51,276 nt of DNA from Azospirillum sp. (GTDB lineage: Bacteria > Pseudomonadota > Alphaproteobacteria > CACIAM-22H2): NCBI GenBank assembly GCA_020249045.1, contig JADCGK010000038.1:1-51276 (forward strand). Reading direction: 5' to 3'. Below the pieces are notes generated by a model that saw only the letters and a list, made by a program, of their open reading frames with translations, made no database searches and was not told where the DNA came from. Within the stretch, counting starts at the first letter, position 1. Each line of letters begins with the position of its first letter. Of the stretch, positions 43,888-51,276 are shown in pieces. The position numbers were made by a program, and so were the translations under genes.

Positions 43888-44058
43888 GGTGTCTGATCGG
43901 CCAGTTGGGCCCGTAACGGCAACACTTGCATCCCCCATACTTTGTGCTACTACGCTGGCCAAAATTTGGTACGCACTGCGTATCAAGCGGAGTGATACAC
44001 GACCTGTACACCTGATTTTTCAGCCTATAAGCCATTGAAGAATCAGCCCTTCTGGAAC
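43888..44058. other. Right flank of the insertion, upstream of tRNA-Thr
   Basis: This 171-base stretch has lower GC than the chromosome and no credible gene. It holds the second copy of GACCTGTACAC (44001-44011), an ATAAGCCATTGAAGA element like that of the left flank, and TATAAG at 44026-44031. The TATAAG could be the -10 of a promoter for tRNA-Thr, with a start near 44038. No matching -35 is obvious. Confidence 0.5.
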
Positions 44059-44133
<75 letters not shown>

Positions 44134-44168
44134 GCCGAACCCGATGAAATCGGCATCCCGCGCGCAGT

Positions 44169-44936
44169 TCAGGCCGCCGGCAACAGCCGTTTCAAGACTT
44201 CCACGACCTGGTGCTCGGCCAGCGGCTTGCTGAGGGCGGCGTCCGCGCCGATCTTGCGTGCCGCCAGAAGCGCATCATCGGGGGTCATGCGCGTATCCAA
44301 CCCGCCCGACATGGCCACCACCGGCACCCCGGCCCAGTTCTGGCTCGCATACTTGATGCCTTCGACCCCGCCCATTCCCGGCATGAAAATGTCGGTGATG
44401 ACGAGATCGATCCCCAGCGTGTCCCATCCGGACAGCGCCGTCTCCCAATCCGGCTTCACGACCGCGTCGTAGCCGTGCTTGCGCAAATAGGCCTTAAGGA
44501 TTTCCCCGATCGTGGCGCTGTCGTCGACGACCAGGACCATGCGCCGGCGGTTGCCGCCGAACCCCTTCTGCAGCAGGTCGAGCAGGCGCTTGGCGAGTTC
44601 GGCGTCGGAAATCGGCTTCACGAAAAAGGCGTGCGCCCCAGTCTCGCGGACGACCGCCAGCACCTCGAGGTCGGATTTGCCGCGTTGGGGCTGGGCCAAG
44701 GCGACGACGCCCATATTCGGCCAGCGCGCTTTGAGCCGCGCGATCGCCGGGCCCGGCGCCGGATCGATCCCGTCGAGATCGAGAACGGCGAGCTTCGGCG
44801 CGGGCCCGGGCCCCAATTCGGCCGCCGCCGCCGGCGAACGGGCGAGCACCGATTGGAAGCCGAGTTTGCCGAGACCACCTGCCAGCGCTTCCTGCACCTC
44901 GACGGCCGAACTCACGATCAAGACGGGACCTTTCAT
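44169..44936 (-). CDS. Double receiver-domain protein (degenerate REC plus REC)
   Basis: A 255-residue protein made of two receiver domains and no output domain. The second (about 133-255) is complete: VLVVDDSAT with Asp138/139, phospho-acceptor Asp182 in VITDIFMPGMGG, and Lys in LSKPL. The first (about 1-125) has Asp53 and Lys107 (FFVKP) but SS in place of the acidic pair that binds Mg, so it is probably a pseudo-receiver. It stands next to a chemoreceptor gene on the same strand, 28 bases after its stop, and may relay that receptor's signal. No HPt, kinase or DNA-binding domain is encoded here. Confidence 0.87.
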   Translation of the reverse strand: MKGPVLIVSSAVEVQEALAGGLGKLGFQSVLARSPAAAAELGPGPAPKLAVLDLDGIDPAPGPAIARLKARWPNMGVVALAQPQRGKSDLEVLAVVRETGAHAFFVKPISDAELAKRLLDLLQKGFGGNRRRMVLVVDDSATIGEILKAYLRKHGYDAVVKPDWETALSGWDTLGIDLVITDIFMPGMGGVEGIKYASQNWAGVPVVAMSGGLDTRMTPDDALLAARKIGADAALSKPLAEHQVVEVLKRLLPAA

Positions 44937-44964
44937 CAGCCGGACCTAACGACAGATGCCCGCA

Positions 44965-47328
44965 CTAAGCAACCCCTCTTGTGGCGCCGACGGCATGCCG
45001 GGCGACGAATGCGCGCCACGGCTCGATCTGCTCGGCGCCCGGCGTCAATTGAAGGTGATCGTTGCCCGGGGAGATGTTCCGGACCTCGAACTCCACCGCG
45101 CCCGGGAACCCGTCGATCTCCACGCGCCCGCGATCACCCGTCTGCAACCCGGCCTTCCCGGTCAACCACACGCCGCCTTCGGAGATATCGGCGACCCGGA
45201 CAGCCGGCCCGCCGACGACGCGCGCGCCCAAATCCACGCGATAGCGCCGCTGGGTCCGGCGGTCCGCTTCCGCGGTCGAGGTGCGCACGACGCGCACCAA
45301 AATGGTGCGCAGCGATTCGACCTTCGTGGTGACACCGGCAATCGCCGTACGGACCTGGGCGGACTGATCGCCCGCGGAGGCCGCATCGCGGCTGACGATC
45401 GCGATGCGGTCGGACACCTCGCGCGCCGCCGCCGTGGTCTCCACGACGTTGCGCACGATTTCCCGCGTGGCGGCGGCCTGTTCTTCCATCGCCGCAGCGA
45501 CCGCCGTCGCGACTTGGTCGATCTCCTCGATTTTGTGGCCGATGCCCTCGACCGCGCCGACCGCGGCCTCGGTCGCGGCGCCGATCTCGGCGACCTGGCG
45601 GTCGATGTCCTCGGTCGAGCGCGCGGTCTGCGTGGCCAGGTTCTTGACCTCGGAGGCCACGACGGCGAACCCCTTGCCCGCCTCGCCCGCGCGCGCCGCC
45701 TCGATCGTGGCGTTGAGGGCCAGCAGATTGGTCTGGCCCGCGATCTGGCCGATCAGCTTGGTGACTTCGGAAATGCGCGCGACCGCATCGGACAACGAGC
45801 GGATCTTCGCACGCGCATTGTCGCCCGAGGATACAGCTTCGCGCGTCACTTCCGACGTGCGCGCGACCTGACGGCCGATCTCCCCGATCGACGCCGAAAG
45901 CTCCTCGGTCGCCGAGGCGACCGCTTGCGCGTTGGCGAGCGCGCTTTCGGCGGCTTGCGCGACGGATTTCGAGTTGTCGCCGACGGTCGTCGCCGTCGAG
46001 GCCATGTCGTCGGCGGTCTTGCCGACGTCGCGCGCGGTGCCGGCCACGGCGTCGACGGCACCGGCCGTCTCGCTCTCGATCTTCTCGGCCATGTCGTTCA
46101 GGGCCTTGCGCTTCTCCGCCTCGGCCTTGATCTCCGCCGCTTCGGACTGCCGCTTCAGGCGTTCGTTTTCGACGGCATTGTCCTTGAAGACCTGCACCGC
46201 ATCGGCCATCAGGCCGACTTCGTCCTTGCGGCCGACGCCCGGAATGCCGACGGACAGATCGCCCGCCGCGAGCGACTTCATCGCGCCGCTCATCCCCAGA
46301 ATCGGCGCCACGATACCCGCCTGGACCAACCCCAGCGCGAACAGAACCAGCGCGAGAACCGCCGCCGCCGCCCCCCCTGCCACGAACATGTCGGTCCGGG
46401 CGCGGTCGACCGCGGCGGCGACCTGGGCTTCGGCCACGCGCGTGGCGGCCGTTTGGCCCGCGATGATGGAATCGATCGCGACGGTCGCAAGGCGGAACCA
46501 TTCGGGCGCGGCGAGCGGATAGGCCGTTCCGGCCGCCGAGGCGGCGTAAACGCGCTGGCGCACTTGTTCGAACTCGCGGAAATAGGCGGCGTCGATCGCG
46601 CCGATCGCCGCGACCACGGCCGGATCGGCGCCCTGCATCAGGATGCGCAGACGTCCCCACGCATTGAGGATGTTGCCGCGGTTCTCACCCTGGATCAGGT
46701 TCTGCGGTGCCGTCAGCGGCCGGCCGCCGGCGACGATGCCGGCCACGCCCCCGCGCTCGCGGCCGGCATATTCGGCCATGATCGCAAGCAGCCCCTTGAC
46801 CTCGAACATCGTACGCACGCTCGGCGGCACGCTTGGGTCGACCTCACGTTCGATGCGCATGCGCAGATCCATCGAGCGCACGATGATGCCCGACACCGCC
46901 GGGAACCACGCCCTCGCGAGATCCGCATCGGGTGCCGCGAGCGCATCCACGCGCTGGCGCAACGGCGACAATTCGCCGATCGCCGCGGCGATCCGGTCGT
47001 GTTCCTCGCGAAGCGGCGCGGGCAGGCCGGCGAGCATCCGCCCGGCTTCGGCGAAAGCGGCATCGGCGCTCTGCCGCTGGCGCTGGATGGTCGCGCGCTG
47101 TTCTGCGGTCGCCGCCGCCGGATTACCGACGATGGTGTTGCCGGTCCCGCGTTCGATCGCCCACGCCGCGGCGGCGGCGAGATACTTGTCCGCGATGGCG
47201 TTGATCGCCCGCGCCTCCTGCAAGGCGCGTTCGGCGCGCCAAGCGTCGGCGGCCCGCAGCCCGACGAACGTCAACGCCGCAGCGCCGAGCAGCAACGTGA
47301 TCGACAGAAGCTTCGCGCGCAGCGTCAT
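44965..47328 (-). CDS. Methyl-accepting chemotaxis protein with C-terminal PilZ domain
   Basis: A 787-residue chemoreceptor. TM1 is near residues 6-26; a helical periplasmic sensor of about 280 residues follows (nitrate/small-molecule-type bundle, [25 protein letters not shown]); TM2 is close to [21 protein letters not shown]. Next come HAMP ([30 protein letters not shown]), a methylation helix, the conserved signalling tip [45 protein letters not shown], and a C-terminal PilZ domain with [13 protein letters not shown] and [10 protein letters not shown], which binds c-di-GMP. The ATG at 47328 is preferred to GTG 47334, because the GGAGAG site then has proper spacing. A strong leader hairpin covers that site. 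Confidence 0.9.
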   Translation of the reverse strand: MTLRAKLLSITLLLGAAALTFVGLRAADAWRAERALQEARAINAIADKYLAAAAAWAIERGTGNTIVGNPAAATAEQRATIQRQRQSADAAFAEAGRMLAGLPAPLREEHDRIAAAIGELSPLRQRVDALAAPDADLARAWFPAVSGIIVRSMDLRMRIEREVDPSVPPSVRTMFEVKGLLAIMAEYAGRERGGVAGIVAGGRPLTAPQNLIQGENRGNILNAWGRLRILMQGADPAVVAAIGAIDAAYFREFEQVRQRVYAASAAGTAYPLAAPEWFRLATVAIDSIIAGQTAATRVAEAQVAAAVDRARTDMFVAGGAAAAVLALVLFALGLVQAGIVAPILGMSGAMKSLAAGDLSVGIPGVGRKDEVGLMADAVQVFKDNAVENERLKRQSEAAEIKAEAEKRKALNDMAEKIESETAGAVDAVAGTARDVGKTADDMASTATTVGDNSKSVAQAAESALANAQAVASATEELSASIGEIGRQVARTSEVTREAVSSGDNARAKIRSLSDAVARISEVTKLIGQIAGQTNLLALNATIEAARAGEAGKGFAVVASEVKNLATQTARSTEDIDRQVAEIGAATEAAVGAVEGIGHKIEEIDQVATAVAAAMEEQAAATREIVRNVVETTAAAREVSDRIAIVSRDAASAGDQSAQVRTAIAGVTTKVESLRTILVRVVRTSTAEADRRTQRRYRVDLGARVVGGPAVRVADISEGGVWLTGKAGLQTGDRGRVEIDGFPGAVEFEVRNISPGNDHLQLTPGAEQIEPWRAFVARHAVGATRGVA

Positions 47329-47332
47329 GGCC

Positions 47333-47364
47333 ACTCTCCAAATACCACCGGGGTATTGGAGAGT
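47333..47364 (-). promoter_or_regulatory. Leader hairpin that sequesters the chemoreceptor ribosome binding site
   Basis: On the minus strand ACTCTCCAATACC (47364-47352) pairs with GGTATTTGGAGAGT (47346-47333): 13 pairs with one bulged base and a 5-base loop. The right arm includes the GGAGAG ribosome binding site, 5 bases before the ATG at 47328. When folded, the site would be hidden from the ribosome. The structure could also serve as a DNA operator, because it is nearly palindromic. Confidence 0.6.
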
Positions 47365-47390
47365 TATTACGTACGAACTTTAAGTCTTCA

Positions 47391-48563
47391 TTAAGCGCGC
47401 AAAGGCTCGAGAATCGACACATAGTTCGCCACGGCCGCCCCGCCCATGTTGAAAACGCCCGTCAGGCCGGGGGTTTTGACCTGCATGTCGCCGGCCCGGC
47501 CGGTCGCCTGCATCGCCGCCATAATGTGCATCGAAACGCCGGTGGCGCCGATGGGATGGCCCTTGGCCTTGAGCCCGCCCGAGGCGTTGACCGGCAGCTT
47601 GCCGTCCTTCTCGGTCCAGCCCTCCAATGCGGCGCGCGCGCCCTGCCCTTTGGGCGCCAACCCCATCGCTTCGTACTGGATCAGTTCGGCAATGGTGAAG
47701 CAGTCGTGGGTTTCGACGGCCCGCAAATCATCGAGCGTCAGCCGCGCCTCGCCCAGCGCTTTGCGCCAGGCCATGGAGCAGCCGTCGAAATCGACGATGT
47801 CGCGCTTGGACATGGGCAGGAAATCGTTGACCTGGGCGGTGGCGCGCACTGCGACCGCCTTGCCGCCCAGCGCCAACGCGGTCGGATAGTCCGCGAGCAC
47901 AAGCGCGGCCGCACCATCCGAAACGAGGCTGCAATCGGTCCGGCGCAACGGCCCCGCGACCAGCGGGTTCTTGTCCGAGACCGTCCGGCAGAATTCGTAT
48001 CCCAAATCCTTGCGCAATTGCGCATAGGGGTTCACGGCCCCGTTCTTGTGATTCTTCGCCGCGATCTTCGCCATCGCATCGGACGGATCGCCGTAGCGCT
48101 GCGCGTAGAGCTGCGCGATTTGGCCGAACACGCCCGCGAAGCTCATGCCTGCGCGATCCTCCTCCTTCACGTAGGAGGCCTTCATCAGGATTTCCCCGAT
48201 CTTGTCGCCGGGCGTTTCGGTCATCTTCTCGACGCCCACGACCAGCACCACGCGCGCTTTTCGCGCGGCCAGCGACAGCAGACCCTGATGCACGGCGGCC
48301 GAGCCGGTCGCGCAGGCGTTCTCCACCCGCGTGGACGGCTTGAAGCGCAACCCTTCGGCGGCCTGGAACACCAACGACGCGGGAAAATCCTGCTTGACGA
48401 AACCGCCGCCGAAATGGCCGACGTAAATCTCATCGACGTCGTCGGGCGTCACGCGCGCGTCGGTCATCGCTTCGACCGCCACTTCCGCGATCAGCGCTTC
48501 GAGATCGAGCCCCTCGCGCTTGCCGAACTTGCCGTGCGCCCATCCGACGATGCAGCCCGTCAT
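47391..48563 (-). CDS. Thiolase-superfamily acetyl-CoA acetyltransferase (SCP2-like)
   Basis: A 390-residue thiolase. The acyl-binding cysteine is Cys84 in [15 protein letters not shown], the second-half motif is [23 protein letters not shown], and the C-terminal catalytic region is [16 protein letters not shown]. The THDCFT sequence places it in the SCP-x/lipid-transfer-type thiolase branch, often used in catabolism of acyl-CoA esters with unusual side chains. The ATG at 48563 follows GGAGACTCC. The gene diverges from a small regulator-like gene and may be controlled through the CGCAT half-sites in the gap. Confidence 0.88.
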   Translation of the reverse strand: MTGCIVGWAHGKFGKREGLDLEALIAEVAVEAMTDARVTPDDVDEIYVGHFGGGFVKQDFPASLVFQAAEGLRFKPSTRVENACATGSAAVHQGLLSLAARKARVVLVVGVEKMTETPGDKIGEILMKASYVKEEDRAGMSFAGVFGQIAQLYAQRYGDPSDAMAKIAAKNHKNGAVNPYAQLRKDLGYEFCRTVSDKNPLVAGPLRRTDCSLVSDGAAALVLADYPTALALGGKAVAVRATAQVNDFLPMSKRDIVDFDGCSMAWRKALGEARLTLDDLRAVETHDCFTIAELIQYEAMGLAPKGQGARAALEGWTEKDGKLPVNASGGLKAKGHPIGATGVSMHIMAAMQATGRAGDMQVKTPGLTGVFNMGGAAVANYVSILEPLRA

Positions 48564-48626
48564 TTTGGAGTCTCCGTCTTGAGAATTGATCGCACTGAAT
48601 AGCGCCAGTTTATCAGCGGCTTGAAT

Positions 48627-48669
48627 ATGCGGCAATTCGCGCATCCGAATGCGTCCAATTTGGGCGCAT
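48627..48669. promoter_or_regulatory. Four CGCAT/ATGCG half-sites between thiolase and small hypothetical gene
   Basis: Alternating half-sites ATGCG 48627-48631, CGCAT 48640-48644, ATGCG 48649-48653 and CGCAT 48665-48669 form two inverted pairs with spacers of 8 and 11 bases. The second pair is part of a 21-base near-palindrome (48649-48669). They lie in a 185-base divergent gap, a place where an operator for a dimeric regulator would be expected. Confidence 0.4.
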
Positions 48670-48715
48670 CAAAAGTCCCAGAATACTTGTGGTTAAAGGC
48701 ACAGCCACCCACATC

Positions 48716-48733
48716 GTTGGGAGAAGGCCCAAC
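48716..48733 (+). other. Leader hairpin before the 48749 gene
   Basis: GTTGGG (48716-48721) and CCCAAC (48728-48733) form a perfect 6-base-pair stem with loop AGAAGG, directly upstream of the AGGAG ribosome binding site. It is possibly a regulatory or stabilising leader structure; nothing more can be said. Confidence 0.35.
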
Positions 48734-48748
48734 AGGAGTCTCCGGGAA

Positions 48749-49249
48749 ATGACCAAACCGCGCGATATTGCATCCATCCGCGCAGGGTTGCATCGCGCCC
48801 TGGGCGCGCTCGACGAAAACCGCATCCTCGCGGCGACGGGCAAATCCGCGTCGCTGTTCCGCAAATGCGCGGATCCCGACAACCGGCGCCATCGCTTGCA
48901 GGCGGAGGACGCCGTCGCGCTCGACGCGGCGTGCATGATCGCCGGCGAGCGGCCGCACATCCTCGAAGCCTATCGTCTCGCGCTCGACGCGCGGATCGAA
49001 GCGCAAGGCGGTTCGCGCCGTCACGCGGCAATCGACCCGTTGCGCCGCCTGGCCGATGCGACGCAGGAGATGGGCGGGGTGGCGCGCACCGTCGCCGAGG
49101 CGTCCACGGAAACGCCGTTGAGCCCCGAAACCGCGCAACGCGCGGCCGGCGCCATCGACCGGGCGCTCGACACGCTCGCGCGCCTCAAGGGCGATCTGCG
49201 CGAACGCACATTGGCCCCGGATACACGGCGCCTCGCCGCCGCCGATTGA
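48749..49249 (+). CDS. Hypothetical protein, possible CII-like helix-turn-helix regulator
   Basis: A 166-residue protein. The N-terminal half (IRAGLHRALGALDENRILAATGKSASLFRKCADPDNRRHRL) looks like a phage CII-type helix-turn-helix, with a predicted DNA-contact helix at GKSASLFRKC, and is followed by QAEDAVALDAACMIAGERPHILEAYRLAL. The second half is helical (AIDPLRRLADATQEMGGVARTVAEA). It has the layout seen in small alphaproteobacterial phage-regulator-like proteins, but no firm family match. ATG 48749 is preferred over an upstream in-frame ATG at 48689, because AGGAG and GGGAA lie just before it. It diverges from the thiolase gene. Confidence 0.6.
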   Translation: MTKPRDIASIRAGLHRALGALDENRILAATGKSASLFRKCADPDNRRHRLQAEDAVALDAACMIAGERPHILEAYRLALDARIEAQGGSRRHAAIDPLRRLADATQEMGGVARTVAEASTETPLSPETAQRAAGAIDRALDTLARLKGDLRERTLAPDTRRLAAAD

Positions 49250-49255
49250 TCCCGT

Positions 49256-49555
49256 TCAGACGTATTTGTCGCCGCGCACGACTTGGACGTCGGACGTCCA
49301 GGCGATGACCGCGTAACGCGGAAAATACTGCTCGGCCAAACGCGCCAGGATCCGGTCGGCCGTCTCCGGCCCGACGACGGTTTCGATGCGCGCGTTGGTT
49401 TCGCCGACGCGGCCGACGCGTTTGCCGCGCGACCCCTCGCCGTGCGCGTCGGTCATCGTGTAGCCGGTCGCCCCCAGGCGCTTGATGTCCTCGACGATCT
49501 TCGCGGCCACCGCTTCCTCGGCGACGACGACGAGCAGTTTGAGCGGCGTCTTCAT
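49256..49555 (-). CDS. PII-like signalling protein next to SbtA (SbtB-like)
   Basis: A 99-residue protein of the GlnB/SbtB ferredoxin-like fold: LKLLVVVAEEAVAAKIVEDIKRLGATGYTMTDAHGEGSRG, with a T-loop-like HGEGSRGKRVGRVG, and the YAVIAWTSDVQVVRG end strand. SbtB binds adenine nucleotides (including cAMP) and controls the SbtA transporter. Its ATG overlaps the sbtA stop (ATGA), which strongly ties them together. True PII (GlnB/GlnK) is excluded by sequence, because the uridylylation tyrosine region is missing. Confidence 0.75.
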   Translation of the reverse strand: MKTPLKLLVVVAEEAVAAKIVEDIKRLGATGYTMTDAHGEGSRGKRVGRVGETNARIETVVGPETADRILARLAEQYFPRYAVIAWTSDVQVVRGDKYV

Positions 49556-50526
49556 CGGGCACCTGCGACGAGATATTGGGCGAAGGCCAGATAGACCGGC
49601 AGACCGACGACCAGGTTGAACGGGAACGTGATGGCCAGCGACGCGGTCAGGTAGTAACCCGGCGAAGCGTCCGGCAGCGCGATGCGTACGGCCGCCGGGG
49701 CGGCGATGTAGGAGGCGCTGGCCGCGAGCACGCCCAGCACGGTCGCCCCACCGACCGACAGGCCGACCGATGCGCCGAGCCAGACTCCGAGCGCACCGTG
49801 CACCACCGGCATGATCACCGCGAAACCCAACAGGAACGGGCCCACGCGCTTGAAGTCGGCGAGCCGGCGCGCGGCGACCATCCCCATGTCGAGCAGAAAC
49901 AAACACAACACGCCCTGGAACGGTGCCGCGAAGAACGGCGCGACCGCCTGATAACCCGACGTTCCCGCCAAAAACCCGACCGCAAGGCCTCCCGCCAGCA
50001 GGACGATGCTTTTGCCCGCCAGAACTTCCGGCAGGGCCGCACGCCAATCGCTGTCGCCGGAGCCCGCGACCTTGGCGAGCAGCAGCGCCACCACGATGGC
50101 CGGGACTTCCATCGCCGCAAGAACGGCGGGCATGAATCCCTCGGCCGGCGTGCCGAGGCTCTGCATATAGGCCGTCGCCGCGATGAACGTAACGGCGGAG
50201 ACCGAGCCGTAATGCGCCGCGATCGCCGCAGCGTCCTCGACGCCGAACTTACCGAGCTTGCGCAAGATCGCGAACGACCACAGCGGGATCGCGATGCCGA
50301 GGCCAATTCCGGCGACCATGGCGCCCGCGACCGTCGCGAAGGACGCCTCGGACAAGGCCGCCCCGCCCTTCAGGCCGATGGCGAACAGCAGATAGATCGA
50401 CATCGCGGCGTAGATCTGATCCGGAAACTTCAGATCCGAACGCACCCAATGCGCGATCGCGCCGAGGGCGAAGGAAAGCACCATCGGCGAAAGCAGGTTG
50501 AGGCGGACGATTTCGAGCGTCGACAT
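49552..50526 (-). CDS. sbtA: Sodium-dependent bicarbonate transporter, SbtA family
   Basis: A 324-residue membrane protein with about ten helices and the inverted-repeat layout of SbtA (DUF897). Typical motifs: MVLSFALGAIAHWVRSDLKFPDQIYAAMSIYLLFAIGLKGG at the start, HYGSVSAVTFIAATAYMQ, MEVPAIVVALLLAK, LFLLDMGMVAARRL and GASVGLSVGGATVLGVLAASASYIAAPAAVR. It imports HCO3- with Na+. In a heterotroph it may supply carboxylases. The gene is first of a two-gene operon with the PII-like partner. Confidence 0.85.
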   Translation of the reverse strand: MSTLEIVRLNLLSPMVLSFALGAIAHWVRSDLKFPDQIYAAMSIYLLFAIGLKGGAALSEASFATVAGAMVAGIGLGIAIPLWSFAILRKLGKFGVEDAAAIAAHYGSVSAVTFIAATAYMQSLGTPAEGFMPAVLAAMEVPAIVVALLLAKVAGSGDSDWRAALPEVLAGKSIVLLAGGLAVGFLAGTSGYQAVAPFFAAPFQGVLCLFLLDMGMVAARRLADFKRVGPFLLGFAVIMPVVHGALGVWLGASVGLSVGGATVLGVLAASASYIAAPAAVRIALPDASPGYYLTASLAITFPFNLVVGLPVYLAFAQYLVAGAR

Positions 50527-50659
50527 GCGACCGGGTTAGCGCAATCCGGGGCGTTCGGAAAGGCTTGCGTCGCGGGAACGAACCGCGTATCCGCTTACGC
50601 CGAAGCCGTCCGCCGACCGGGGGGAAGCGAACGGCGCCGTCAGTTGGAGTGCCGCGCCG

Positions 50660-51276
50660 ATGATCCGCCCCCTCGCCCTCGCCATTTCGCTCGTTTTGGC
50701 GTTCGCCGCCGATCCCGCCTTGGCCGCCGCGGCCGACGCGCCCAAGGCCGACGGCAAGGCGATGACGTTGATCTGGATCCTGCCCTTCGTCGCGATCCTC
50801 GCGGGCATTGCGCTGGGGCCACTGTTCTTCGCCGGCTTCTGGCACCACCATTACGGCAAGGTTTCGGTCGGCTGCGCGCTCGCCTTCCTGATCCCCTGCG
50901 CGGTCGTCTTCGGGCCGGACGTGGCGCTCTACGAATTCATCCATACGATGACGATCGAGTACATCCCGTTCATCGTGCTGCTGTTCGCGCTCTACGTCGT
51001 GGCGGGCGGCGTCCGTTTCACCGGCGGCCTGGTCGGCACGCCCGCGGTCAACACGGCGTTGTTGGCCTTCGGCACGGCGATCGCGAGCATCATGGGTACG
51101 GTCGGCGCCTCTATGCTGCTGATCCATCCGATGATCCGCGCCAACGCCTGGCGCAAGAACAAGGCGCATATCTTCGTCTTCTTCATCTTCCTGGTGTCCA
51201 ACGTCGGCGGCAGCCTCACGCCGTTGGGCGATCCGCCGCTGTTCATCGGCTTCCTGGAGGGCGTCGAATTCTTCTG
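50660..51276 (+). CDS. Sodium:proton antiporter-type membrane protein (NhaD/CitMHS-like), N-terminal part
   Basis: 205 codons are visible before the window ends, so the 3' end is missing. The protein starts MIRPLALAISLVLAFAA, a cleavable-looking signal or first helix, and continues with several helices such as LIWILPFVAILAGIALGPLFFAGFW and YIPFIVLLFALYVVAGGVRFTG. It carries the family sequences GTVGASMLLIHPMIRANAWRK and SNVGGSLTPLGDPPLFIGFLEG, characteristic of the ion-transporter superfamily that includes NhaD and citrate/H+ symporters. It probably exchanges Na+ for H+, which would suit the sodium-driven SbtA next door. No strong promoter was recognised in the 133-base gap from 50527. Confidence 0.8.
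   Translation, partial: MIRPLALAISLVLAFAADPALAAAADAPKADGKAMTLIWILPFVAILAGIALGPLFFAGFWHHHYGKVSVGCALAFLIPCAVVFGPDVALYEFIHTMTIEYIPFIVLLFALYVVAGGVRFTGGLVGTPAVNTALLAFGTAIASIMGTVGASMLLIHPMIRANAWRKNKAHIFVFFIFLVSNVGGSLTPLGDPPLFIGFLEGVEFF

Noticed and set aside
43702-43986. A minus-strand frame of 94 residues overlapping the DUF4062 gene
   Set aside because: It lies mostly antisense to the conserved-looking C-terminal part of the DUF4062 protein and has no ribosome binding site.
44141-44153. Possible terminator after tRNA-Thr (CCGAT/ATCGG)
   Set aside because: The stem has only 5 pairs with a 3-base loop and no T-run; too weak to report as a feature.

Overview
This is a GC-rich window of about 51 kb from an alphaproteobacterial chromosome, probably a Rhodospirillales-type organism. 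The evidence is the block murA, DUF2948, hisG (short form), hisD, UPF0262, low-molecular-weight phosphatase, infA, maf, RNase G/E-like, yacG and tfoX on one strand, which is an arrangement familiar from that group. Other support comes from a DUF2336 protein, TRAP and Tat-exported binding proteins, a fliG end at the left edge, and near-complete use of G/C-ending codons. Genes are tightly packed, and many neighbours overlap by the 4 bases ATGA or GTGA.

Layout. 1-756: end of fliG and a cysteine-dioxygenase-like cupin. 760-9125: a catabolic cluster. A minus-strand set of thiamine-diphosphate enzymes (E1 alpha, E1 beta, acetolactate-synthase-like) diverges from a TRAP transporter (dctP, hairpin, dctQ, dctM), an uncharacterised protein built from two copies of one domain, and an SDR dehydrogenase. 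9172-19793: three paralogous family-5 binding proteins and an ABC peptide/amide importer whose operon also encodes an AtzG-like small subunit and an AtzE-like amidase. Sigma-54-type promoter sequences stand before these genes, which suggests nitrogen control. 19819-29462: tRNA-Phe and the conserved housekeeping block, then DUF924 and an MFS exporter. 29485-30953: a divergent persulfide dioxygenase-like and rhodanese pair around a small palindrome. 30956-33116: a secreted hypothetical, an AlkA-like glycosylase and a DUF2336 protein. 33287-37828: a molybdenum enzyme operon that best fits sulfite dehydrogenase SoeABC. 37825-40379: an amidohydrolase and an orphan NMT1-type binding protein. 40456-42398: leuA behind a short leucine-codon leader peptide. 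42721-44133: a small AT-richer insertion with one DUF4062 gene, bounded by a partial and an intact copy of the 5' end of tRNA-Thr. 44169-51276: a double-receiver protein, a chemoreceptor-PilZ fusion, a thiolase, a small hypothetical, a PII-like/SbtA bicarbonate-transport pair, and the start of an antiporter that runs off the window.

How parts may work together (inference). Persulfide dioxygenase releases sulfite, which SoeABC could oxidise to sulfate in the cytoplasm. The amidase/AtzG ABC operon and the amidohydrolase/NMT1 pair look like nitrogen-scavenging modules under sigma-54. The chemoreceptor-PilZ fusion next to a double receiver points to c-di-GMP-sensitive signalling.

The strongest candidates for something new are the tRNA-Thr-flanked DUF4062 mini-island, the apparently leaderless leuA attenuator, the back-to-back sigma-54-like promoter pair, the duplicated-domain protein of the TRAP cluster, and two translation-start oddities: a tripled start site before the phosphatase gene and a hairpin that covers the chemoreceptor ribosome binding site.
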